From Marinimicrobium sp038419845 (GTDB lineage Bacteria; Pseudomonadota; Gammaproteobacteria; Pseudomonadales; Cellvibrionaceae), in assembly GCF_038419845.1 (NCBI RefSeq), contig NZ_JBCAQT010000007.1, forward strand, positions 62,001-126,000: a stretch of 64,000 nt of DNA. Direction: 5' to 3'. The notes under the pieces are model-generated. The model saw nothing but the letters and a program-made list of their open reading frames with translations. It was not told the origin of the DNA and ran no database searches. The position numbers and the translations under genes were made by a program. This document shows positions 50,939-58,546 of this stretch, piece by piece. Each line of letters starts with the position of its first letter. Positions within the stretch are counted from its first letter, which is position 1.

Positions 50939-52428
50939 TGGCACTTGGTCTAACACCTCAGGAAATTGTAGATAAAAACGAGTATCAACTTCTCGTAAAG
51001 GCAGATCACTGGAAGCGCGTCCCTTTATCCAAGGTTGCGACGGTTCAAAACGGATTCGCGTTCAAGTCGGCGCTCTTTGAGCGCGAAGAAGGGATGCCGC
51101 TCATTCGAATCAGAGACATAACTAAAAGCGAAACTGAGCACAGGTTCAATGGTGCTTATGACGAAAGCTATGTTGTCCGAAAAGGCGACATATTGATTGG
51201 GATGGATGGTGATTTTACTGTAGCCCGATGGCAAGGTGAGGACGCGCTACTTAACCAGCGAGTTTGCAGAATCAAGTTGATATCAGATGGTTATGATGAG
51301 AAATTTCTCTTCATATGTTTGCAGCCGTACTTAGACGCTATACACGCTGAAACATCCTCGGTAACTGTAAAGCATTTGTCATCCCGGACAATAGGACAAA
51401 TTCCGCTACCGTTACCGTCTGTTGTTGAGCAGCGCGACATCGTTGCCAAAATAGATACCCTATTCTCCGAACTGGACAAAGGCATCGAATCCCTAAAAAC
51501 CGCCCGCGAACAACTCAAAGTCTACCGCCAGGCCGTACTCAAATACGCCTTCGAAGGCAAGCTCACCGCCCAGTGGCGTGAAGAGAACAAAGACAAGCTC
51601 GAATCCCCCGAAAAACTCCTTACCCGCGTTCCTGAACCGTCTCAGCCACGAGGAGGAAGAGGAGCAAGTATCGAAGTTATTGAGGGAGTGGGCGCTCTTG
51701 CAGTCAATAAGCCCAAAAAGTCAATTCCATCAGGCTGGGCGTGGACTCCACTCATGAGGGTTGCCCGACAGGAAACTGGTCATACTCCGAGCCGGAAACA
51801 TCCAGAATATTGGGGTGGCAATGAGTATTGGGTTGGCATCGTTGATGCACGCCTAAATCATGGCCAGGTAATCCAGGATACACGACAGAAAATTACGCCT
51901 GAGGGCCTAAGCAACTCTTCCGCCCGAACCTTGCCCGCTGGAACCGTATGCCTTTCAAGAACGGCGTCAGTTGGTTATGTATGCATTTTGGGAAAGCCCA
52001 TGGCGACCAGTCAAGATTTCGCGACATGGACCTGCTCTGAGGCTCTAGATCAAAAGTATCTGATGTATGCAATCATGGCTGAGGGCGACGAGATCCGACG
52101 CTTCGGAAAAGGAACGACTCACACAACTATCTATTTTCCTGAAATAAGAGCCCTGCACATCGCGCTGCCCTCCATGGAAGAGCAGAAGGTGATTGTTTCC
52201 TATGTCGAGGAAAAGCTGCAACAAACAGACATCATGCTCAGTGAACTGAACTCCCAGGCTGCACGTGCGGATGTCCTTCGACATGCTATCTTAAAAAGGG
52301 CTTTTTCCGGCCAACTTACCACAAAAGATTCTAATCACACGGCCCTTGGTAAGCACTTGACGGACATTGGGTGGGATAATTCAAGTGAGAGCCCTAGCAA
52401 TCTGCGAATGAATAGGATGGAAACATGA
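50938..52428 (+). CDS. hsdS: type I restriction-modification specificity subunit S
   Basis: The 496-residue protein has two target recognition domains. The first is at about residues 20-165 (starts WKRVPLSKVATVQNGFAFKS). A central conserved helix follows (LFSELDKGIESLKTAREQLK), then VYRQAVLKYAFEGKLTAQW. The second domain is at about residues 260-430 (WAWTPLMRVARQETGHTPSR), with the distal helix around LQQTDIMLSELNSQAARADV and ILKRAFSGQL. HsdS sets the bipartite DNA target of a type I enzyme and normally docks two HsdM. It overlaps hsdR by one base and the SIR2 gene by four. Base composition is visibly more AT-rich than the window average, which suggests exchange by transfer, common for hsdS. 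Confidence 0.92.
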   Translation: MALGLTPQEIVDKNEYQLLVKADHWKRVPLSKVATVQNGFAFKSALFEREEGMPLIRIRDITKSETEHRFNGAYDESYVVRKGDILIGMDGDFTVARWQGEDALLNQRVCRIKLISDGYDEKFLFICLQPYLDAIHAETSSVTVKHLSSRTIGQIPLPLPSVVEQRDIVAKIDTLFSELDKGIESLKTAREQLKVYRQAVLKYAFEGKLTAQWREENKDKLESPEKLLTRVPEPSQPRGGRGASIEVIEGVGALAVNKPKKSIPSGWAWTPLMRVARQETGHTPSRKHPEYWGGNEYWVGIVDARLNHGQVIQDTRQKITPEGLSNSSARTLPAGTVCLSRTASVGYVCILGKPMATSQDFATWTCSEALDQKYLMYAIMAEGDEIRRFGKGTTHTTIYFPEIRALHIALPSMEEQKVIVSYVEEKLQQTDIMLSELNSQAARADVLRHAILKRAFSGQLTTKDSNHTALGKHLTDIGWDNSSESPSNLRMNRMET

Positions 52429-53669
52429 GTATTGTCTGTGTTAGAGGGGATTCGGCTCTAGATGAGCAGGATCTACGTGCCCATCTCGCAGCGATGCTTC
52501 GGCTAGAGAATATTTCAGTGCTCCTTGGGGCCGGAGCGTCTGTGGCTGCGGGAGGCCTCACCGTTCTACAGCTATGGAAGAATTTTCTAAGGGAGTATCC
52601 TCAATCAGCGAGACGATTTTCGAGAGAAGGATTCATAAACACAGAGGATACAGAGTTAGCGAACTTTGAAGGGGATAATACACGAGAAGTACCTAATATC
52701 GAAATTCTCTTGGATAGCCTGGAAATTGCCCGCATCGACTGGCAGCGGCGTAAGCCCACGAGCCGAAATCTAAAGGTTTTTGAGAAGGATGTCGACCTGC
52801 TACTTCAATGCGTCGTTAAGGCCGCAATCTTGAACGAGCAGTCTTGGAGAAGTGCCCCTAAATTTGATCAATTACCTCACCACGTAAAGCTGCTTCAGCG
52901 ATTGGTCGGTGCGAGACAGCCGGGACAGGCCAGCCCTTGGATTTTTACCACTAACTACGATCTTTCCGTGGAGTGGGCTGCGGAATCCGTCGGAGTTCAC
53001 ACCCATACAGGATTTGTTGGGATACACAACAGGACCTTTTCTCCTCAGTCATTTGATCTGGGGTACCGGAACGTCAACGCAAGAGGAGAGGCGCGCTTTG
53101 GCTGCAATGATATATATCTCGCCAAACTGCACGGCTCACTTACTTGGGAGTCAAGTGACAACGAATACAAAGAACTCTCGGCTTCCGAATTTTGGCCTAG
53201 ATTAAAAGGTATTATTGACGGTGCTCAGCCAGTGAGTTCGTCAATGATGGTTTTTCCAAGGGCGGCGAAATATTTGCAGACCGTTGGATTCCTTTCTGGC
53301 GAGCTCTTTCGAAGATTTTCGGATTTCCTGGCAAAACCACAGAGCTGCATAATTCTGATAGGGTACTCCTTTGGTGATGACCATATTAATCGACTCATTC
53401 GGTCCGCATTACTAAATCCAACATTGCAGGTAGTAGCATTTCTTCCTGAGTTCTCTGGCACTCAAGAAGATCAGTTGGTCCAATTAAAGCCCGAAGTTAG
53501 ACGGCTTCTATCCTTGAACTCCCCAAGAATTACTTTCGTTGGCGGAGGTGAAAATGTCTATTTCAATAATATGGTCGATCTATTGCCAGAACCCATGCTT
53601 TATGACTTGAAGGAGCAGGAGTTTAAAGAACGAATAAGGGCCGCTAGCGGGGGCGACCATGCTGAGTAG
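52425..53669 (+). CDS. SIR2-family NADase-like defence protein
   Basis: The 414-residue protein has a SIR2-like NAD-binding fold. SVLLGAGASVAAGG (about residues 31-44) is the Rossmann-like start, FTTNYDLSVEWA (about 177-188) the TTNYD motif, and LAKLHGSLTW (about 235-244) carries the catalytic histidine. IILIGYSFGDDHINRLI (about 311-327) closes the site. In bacterial immunity such domains deplete NAD+ on infection. The next gene encodes a HerA ATPase that overlaps it by 11 bases, and SIR2-HerA is an established two-gene antiphage pair. It overlaps hsdS by four bases. It is AT-rich relative to the window. Confidence 0.88.
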   Translation: MSIVCVRGDSALDEQDLRAHLAAMLRLENISVLLGAGASVAAGGLTVLQLWKNFLREYPQSARRFSREGFINTEDTELANFEGDNTREVPNIEILLDSLEIARIDWQRRKPTSRNLKVFEKDVDLLLQCVVKAAILNEQSWRSAPKFDQLPHHVKLLQRLVGARQPGQASPWIFTTNYDLSVEWAAESVGVHTHTGFVGIHNRTFSPQSFDLGYRNVNARGEARFGCNDIYLAKLHGSLTWESSDNEYKELSASEFWPRLKGIIDGAQPVSSSMMVFPRAAKYLQTVGFLSGELFRRFSDFLAKPQSCIILIGYSFGDDHINRLIRSALLNPTLQVVAFLPEFSGTQEDQLVQLKPEVRRLLSLNSPRITFVGGGENVYFNNMVDLLPEPMLYDLKEQEFKERIRAASGGDHAE

Positions 53670-55437
53670 AAACGCTATTGGCTATGTTGTCCAGATTGAC
53701 GGAAGTCAGGTTACGCTGAATCTTTTGGATCGACACCGAGGACAGATGGCTAGCCACTATCAGGGCGTAACACCGGTCGGAGAAGTAGGCGGTTTGCTCG
53801 TCATAGATGGTGGTTATCGACTCTTTGTACTTAAAATTTCAGGCCTGAACTTCTCCGAACCCAAAGAAATACATAAGTCAACGAGTGGTAAAGCGAGTGA
53901 GAACTCTGAGCCATTGCGACACCTCCATGGAACGATTATCGGTTGGGTTGAAGGCGACCAGTTTGTTGCAGATAATCTAGTCTCCCCTCCATTGGGCGCA
54001 GAGGCACTTCCTTTGACATCAAAGGAGTCTCAAGTCATCTTGGGTGGACCTGAACCCGAAGGTCCAATTTCCCTCGGGACAGAGCCAAAAACCGGAAATG
54101 CCGTAAAAACTGGCTTAAACCGTCTGCTTGCGCAACATATCGCAGTATTGGGTAGTTCTGGACAAGGAAAGAGCTGTTTTACGGCGGCCGTGCTGCAACA
54201 GCTTGCGGATATGCCCAAATCTCGAATTGTTATTTTCGATATCAATGGTGAATATGATCGCGCTTTCCGGAAGTCTGAGCGGGCCATTGCAGATGGAGAC
54301 CTAGATTGTCGCCTGCCTGAAGGCGCCTATAAGCACACTGTTATCGGTGAGGCTGAGGATGGAGCGGAAGGGTACCGTATTCCTTACTATGCACTGGGTC
54401 GACAAGGCCTTAATAGACTGTTGTTGCCCAGCGAGAAGACCCAGCGCCCTGCTTTGACTTTTGCTGTCGATAGTTTGAAATATGTCCGCTGGCATACAGC
54501 TGATAGAGGCGCGTCTATTGACGGCCGAAATCCAGTGCTTTTCGATGACTGTAGGCAGAACGGTGCCGCTTCGGCCGACCAAGCTATTGCGCAACTTCGC
54601 TCAGGACGCGTTAATGTGGCGCCGTACTGGCCACACATGGCATCATTAGCTGCCTTGGTGGCCGAGAGTCATAGCCTTGCACCCAATAATCGAGGTGCAA
54701 TAGAGCGCAATGGATTTCAATACGGAAACGTGGCACCACTCATAACTCGAATCCATCGATTAGTTGATGATGAAATGCTAAGTGCCGTTGTCGATATATC
54801 TGGAGGACAGCCCGCTCACGCTGGTGTTTTAGATATGCGGGCCGAAAGTGAATTGCTTGTGGGAAAAATATTTGGCAATGAAAATACTCAATGGCGCGTA
54901 CATGTTGTGAATCTGCGTAAAATTCCGCAGGACCTTATGCCACTGGTGCTCGGTTCGATGTTGGAGCTTTATTCTCAAGTATTATTTCGCCGAGGGCAAG
55001 GAAACAGTCGATCTACGTTACTTGTGTTGGAGGAGGCGCATCATTATTTACGTCCAGTTTCAGATGGGGATTCGGGCACTTCATCTCTAGCCTATGAAAG
55101 ACTTGCCAAAGAAGGTCGAAAGTTTGGATTATCTGTGTGGCTGAGCACTCAGCGACCTTCTGAAGTGTCTCCGACAGTTTTGTCTCAATGTAATACTTGG
55201 GTGTCGTTTCGTCTGACGTCTGATCAGGACCTAAGGGTTATTTCCTCCGCGTGCGAATGGGCAGATAAGCACGAGGTCGCAAGAATTGCTGGTTTACCCC
55301 GGCAGCACGCGCTAGTGCTCGGGGGAACCGTTGCGCTACCAACCTGTATTAAGGCGCTGGATGCTAATCCGACTCCAAAATCCGAAGATGGACGGTTCGA
55401 TCAATGGAATAGCGCCGATGAGGTTGATTTCTATTAA
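53659..55437 (+). CDS. herA: HerA-type ATPase/helicase
   Basis: The 592-residue P-loop ATPase of the HerA/FtsK superfamily (DUF87) has a short N-terminal beta-barrel (HAS-barrel-like, about residues 1-55). Walker A is LGSSGQGKSCFTAAVLQQ (about 167-184), Walker B LLVLEEAHHYLRPV (about 454-467), and the sensor region LSTQRPSEVSPTVLSQCNT (about 495-513). It probably forms a hexamer with the SIR2 partner, as in described SIR2-HerA systems, where the complex degrades or senses DNA and activates NAD+ hydrolysis. Its start overlaps the SIR2 gene by 11 bases and its stop overlaps the GIY-YIG gene by one. It is AT-rich compared with flanking genes. Confidence 0.88.
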   Translation: MLSRNAIGYVVQIDGSQVTLNLLDRHRGQMASHYQGVTPVGEVGGLLVIDGGYRLFVLKISGLNFSEPKEIHKSTSGKASENSEPLRHLHGTIIGWVEGDQFVADNLVSPPLGAEALPLTSKESQVILGGPEPEGPISLGTEPKTGNAVKTGLNRLLAQHIAVLGSSGQGKSCFTAAVLQQLADMPKSRIVIFDINGEYDRAFRKSERAIADGDLDCRLPEGAYKHTVIGEAEDGAEGYRIPYYALGRQGLNRLLLPSEKTQRPALTFAVDSLKYVRWHTADRGASIDGRNPVLFDDCRQNGAASADQAIAQLRSGRVNVAPYWPHMASLAALVAESHSLAPNNRGAIERNGFQYGNVAPLITRIHRLVDDEMLSAVVDISGGQPAHAGVLDMRAESELLVGKIFGNENTQWRVHVVNLRKIPQDLMPLVLGSMLELYSQVLFRRGQGNSRSTLLVLEEAHHYLRPVSDGDSGTSSLAYERLAKEGRKFGLSVWLSTQRPSEVSPTVLSQCNTWVSFRLTSDQDLRVISSACEWADKHEVARIAGLPRQHALVLGGTVALPTCIKALDANPTPKSEDGRFDQWNSADEVDFY

Positions 55438-56348
55438 TGTTTACGTCAAAAGCCCAATCCCTAGAACTCTTCTTCATCGACGGCAAGCCCGACGGCATGC
55501 TCACCGCCGAAGTATTTGGCTGGACGGGCCACGTACTGATGACGCCGCGTACCCAGCTAAGTGCGGCATTGAAGCGCGCCGAGGCACGTTACACCGGGGT
55601 CTACTTGCTTATTGGTGAAGATGACAAAGGACCTTTGGCATACATAGGTGAAAGCGAGGATATCGGCGGCCGCATTAAAAACCATGACACTATGAAAGAC
55701 TGGTGGACTACAGTAATTCTGATTACCTCCGCTGCCAACAACCTTCACAAGGCTCACGTAAAGTATCTGGAATCGCGCTTGGTCGAAGAGGCACGGCGTA
55801 TTGGCAAGATTGCTCTGGATAATGGCAATACCCCGCCGCGCTCATCGCTGAATGAAGCGGGTCAAGCCAATATGGAGAGCTTCCTTGAGCATATCCTGAT
55901 GGTGCTGCCAGCCTTACGCATCGACTGCTTTCTAGCTCATACTCGACCCAGCTCTCCGTCTCTCGCGCCGAAAGCTGGCACTCAGGAGGGCGACGCACCG
56001 GTAGAGTTTATCCTGCGCACTCCCAAACACGACATTGAGGCTACCGCTGTTCTGGAAAACGGTGAGTTTGTGGTGCAAGCGGGATCAAGGACCAGTCATA
56101 AATGGAAGGGAGCGCACCATACTTATGCCAACTTGTTCGATGAACTGGTAGATACCGGCGTATTAGTAGAGCAGGGTCAAGGGCGTGCATTCAGCGACAA
56201 CTATGCCTTTAAAAGCCCCAGTGCAGCGGCGGCCGTCGTCAATGGCCGTCCAGCGAACGGCACCATAGAGTGGAAGCTGGTTGACGGAAAAACCTATAAA
56301 GAGTGGGAGGCCGATCAGCTGGGTCAGGAAGGGGGTGGCAATGATTGA
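55437..56348 (+). CDS. GIY-YIG nuclease family protein with DUF4357 domain
   Basis: The 303-residue protein has a GIY-YIG nuclease core: TGVYLLIGEDDKGPLAYIGE (about residues 57-76), GGRIKNH with the catalytic arginine, and LESRLVEEARRIGK with the metal-binding glutamate. The C-terminal half is a DUF4357-like domain (ENGEFVVQAGSRTSHKWKG to FSDNYAFKSPSAAAAVVNGR). Such proteins recur in restriction-modification and defence islands; they are predicted DNA nucleases. It overlaps herA by one base and the next gene by four, so it is made from the same transcript. Confidence 0.87.
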   Translation: MFTSKAQSLELFFIDGKPDGMLTAEVFGWTGHVLMTPRTQLSAALKRAEARYTGVYLLIGEDDKGPLAYIGESEDIGGRIKNHDTMKDWWTTVILITSAANNLHKAHVKYLESRLVEEARRIGKIALDNGNTPPRSSLNEAGQANMESFLEHILMVLPALRIDCFLAHTRPSSPSLAPKAGTQEGDAPVEFILRTPKHDIEATAVLENGEFVVQAGSRTSHKWKGAHHTYANLFDELVDTGVLVEQGQGRAFSDNYAFKSPSAAAAVVNGRPANGTIEWKLVDGKTYKEWEADQLGQEGGGND

Positions 56349-57232
56349 TTGTAGATTTTGGCGTTACTGAGGGTTCATACAAGATGTTTGACTTTCAAAA
56401 AGATAGCTCGGTCACCTTTAGAGGCTCGTCGATCTCATTGATCGCTACACCCGCCTTAGCCGGAGCATGGGTTGATATCTCTCTGACGGGTCGAGCTACT
56501 AAGTTTGGCCGCCTGACGACTCCTCTATCTGGGGCGATGCAGCTCAAGGTTGCAGGTAAGAACATAGTCTGGAATGCATTTGACCTTAAGCAAGCTTATG
56601 CCCCTGAACCATTTCGTGATGAATATGATGACACATTAGCATTCCATGGTTTTATCAGTCATGCACAATTGGAAGCATTTGAGAAAGAGCGTAACGGTAA
56701 GGATTTTTTTGTAGAGGTAAATGCCTCCCTCCGAGTGATCAATAGAGATGGAAGCTTTGAAGGTTGGCATGTTAACGGCGATGCCTGGCGGATGAGCGCT
56801 CAAGATTGGGTTAGTAGGTTAACCAATTGTGGCTACAAGAAATACCTGTTCCATGAGCTGGCTTTTCCCGAAGACAGTGCGTCTGACGCTGACTCAGTCT
56901 ACGCTAACCTTCGCAAGGCAAGAGAGCATTTCGATGCGGGACTTTACCGAGAATGCGTTACCGACCTTCGTAAGACAGAAGAAAAACTGCGCACCAGGAG
57001 AAAAGACAAAGAGGCTATTACTAACGCGACGCGATCTTCTCAAGAAAAAGAGAGCCGTGAAGCCATGTCTTTGGATGACCGTACGCTCGTCCTGCGCAAT
57101 AGTGTGTATAACGCCTTGCATACTGCGCCACATCACGATGAACCTGACAGCGCATTCACCCGAGAAGTAGCGAAAGCGCTACTTATTATTGTGTCTGCTT
57201 TGGTAGAACTGTTTCCCGAGCCCCAAGAGTAG
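56345..57232 (+). CDS. hypothetical protein in the hsdR-SIR2-HerA operon
   Basis: I do not recognise this 295-residue protein. The N-terminal two thirds look like a beta-rich domain (residues 1-170, with SLIATPALAGAWVDISL and DFFVEVNASLRVINRDG). Then comes a helical region rich in charged residues (KAREHFDAGLYRECVTDLRK, about 195-214). The C-terminus reads LRNSVYNALHTAPHHDEPDS and FTREVAKALLIIVSALVELF. That tail resembles the His-containing helical ends of HEPN-like and abortive-infection proteins, which is only a visual impression. The TTG start at 56345 overlaps the GIY-YIG gene by four bases; ATG at 56384 is an alternative. It is the last gene of the overlapping block. Confidence 0.75.
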   Translation: MIVDFGVTEGSYKMFDFQKDSSVTFRGSSISLIATPALAGAWVDISLTGRATKFGRLTTPLSGAMQLKVAGKNIVWNAFDLKQAYAPEPFRDEYDDTLAFHGFISHAQLEAFEKERNGKDFFVEVNASLRVINRDGSFEGWHVNGDAWRMSAQDWVSRLTNCGYKKYLFHELAFPEDSASDADSVYANLRKAREHFDAGLYRECVTDLRKTEEKLRTRRKDKEAITNATRSSQEKESREAMSLDDRTLVLRNSVYNALHTAPHHDEPDSAFTREVAKALLIIVSALVELFPEPQE

Positions 57233-57234
57233 CT

Positions 57235-57354
57235 ATGAACACTCTCGCCGGTCTACTTTCAACGCTCGTCGTTGCTGCTGCCTCTAATCACCAAGACGCG
57301 AACTGGGCCAACGTCAAACTGCTGCTCGAGGACGGGTATGTCAGCCTCAATTAG
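57235..57354 (+). CDS. small ORF of 39 codons between the two defence blocks
   Basis: ATG at 57235 opens three bases after the preceding stop and ends at TAG 57352-57354, overlapping the DUF6361 start by 17 bases. The product starts MNTLAGLLSTLVVAAA and ends EDGYVSLN. It has one weakly hydrophobic segment and no match I recognise. No clear ribosome binding site is present beyond the coupling to the upstream stop. It may serve translational coupling, be a remnant of a longer gene, or not be expressed. Confidence 0.3.
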   Translation: MNTLAGLLSTLVVAAASNHQDANWANVKLLLEDGYVSLN

Positions 57355-58546
57355 TTGGCTAGATCTCACCTCCTCGGACCGGAACAAGGTCCGTAGCATC
57401 TTGGACCTGTTCAGTGAGCAGGGTACCGTCGATGAGCTTGGGCTGGGCAGTCTGCGCGATGCTTTTTCTGATGCCTTGTTCCCCGGTACCTCGGTCCTTC
57501 ATACGCGCTTGCGGTATGTCATTTTTGTGCCCTGGCTGTATCAAATATTGGAACACCGGGGCGCCGGTGGTGATGTGGCTGAGGCGGCTCGCAAGAAGGA
57601 AATTGAGCTTATAGACCATCTTGCGGTTACCGGTGAAGACGGCGTGATCGGTGTTCAGGCCCGAAAGTCGCTGGCGCGGCTGCCCAGCAGCGTGTATTGG
57701 TTCGCCTTGTCACGCTGGGGGATTTTTGTGCCCCAACAAAGCCTCAGTTGGTATCACACCCATTTCTCAGAGTTACGCCGCGAACGGCGGCCCGAAGTTA
57801 CTGCTGATGACCCTGGTGTGCTTCAATCCATGCGTTTTACTTGGCATCCGCGCTTGCCTTCTCCCCCTGCTGGGTTTCCTTCCGATATCACGTTTGATTT
57901 GACCCGCCAAGAGGCGGAGTTTGTTCAGGCTCAGCTTGTGACGCAGTGCAAAGGCTCACTGCTGGCCTGGCTGGCGGATCACGCGACGGAAGTGTTGCCC
58001 GATAGCTTGTGGGAGCTCCTGTCGCAGAGGAACCTACCAGATGAGATCGCCCATACCCTGGAGTTGGCTCGGCAGTTCTCGCTGGTCGTGGAAGGGGCGC
58101 CCTTATTTTACAACCTGATGCTGGCAGAGAAGCGGGGCGAAGTGAACCAGTCCGATTCGGATAGGGCGTTGGCGCAGGGCTATCGCCAGGCGTTCACCGA
58201 GTGGCTGGCCCGAGCACAGGGAGATTTACAGAATTTTCGGGCCGATACGTTGTGGGCCTTTGTCGCTCGGCAGCAGGTGCGTTGCCCGGCACTGCAGCGG
58301 CGTTTTGTTGAGCGCTGGCTGGATTTGCTCCGCGACGGTGAGGCTGAACAATTACTCGAGAGTTCTGAAATACGCTCCTTGATTGAGCTGCGGGAACGTC
58401 AGCTCAAGGGCGCGCATCGGGCCAGGCTTGCCAATAAAGGGCGCTTGAGTGATTGGCGAGGCAGCGTTGGGGTGGGCCGCATGCAGTTCCGGTGGAGCCA
58501 GGTGCGCCGGTTATTGACTGACTTGCATGAAGGGCTGGCTCGCTGA
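57338..58546 (+). CDS. DUF6361 family protein
   Basis: The 402-residue protein starts MSASISWLDLTSSDRNKVRS and shows the DUF6361 pattern: TSVLHTRLRYVIFVPWLYQ (about residues 49-67), SLARLPSSVYWFALSRWGIF, and a Trp/Arg-rich middle. The C-terminus (RARLANKGRLSDWRGSVGVG, then FRWSQVRRLLTDLHEGL) is basic and may bind DNA or RNA. Function is unknown. It overlaps the phospholipase-D-like gene by one base (TGATG), so the two are coupled. ATG at 57338 is chosen over an in-frame start at 57272 that lies in the small ORF and gives a non-homologous N-terminus. Confidence 0.83.
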   Translation: MSASISWLDLTSSDRNKVRSILDLFSEQGTVDELGLGSLRDAFSDALFPGTSVLHTRLRYVIFVPWLYQILEHRGAGGDVAEAARKKEIELIDHLAVTGEDGVIGVQARKSLARLPSSVYWFALSRWGIFVPQQSLSWYHTHFSELRRERRPEVTADDPGVLQSMRFTWHPRLPSPPAGFPSDITFDLTRQEAEFVQAQLVTQCKGSLLAWLADHATEVLPDSLWELLSQRNLPDEIAHTLELARQFSLVVEGAPLFYNLMLAEKRGEVNQSDSDRALAQGYRQAFTEWLARAQGDLQNFRADTLWAFVARQQVRCPALQRRFVERWLDLLRDGEAEQLLESSEIRSLIELRERQLKGAHRARLANKGRLSDWRGSVGVGRMQFRWSQVRRLLTDLHEGLAR

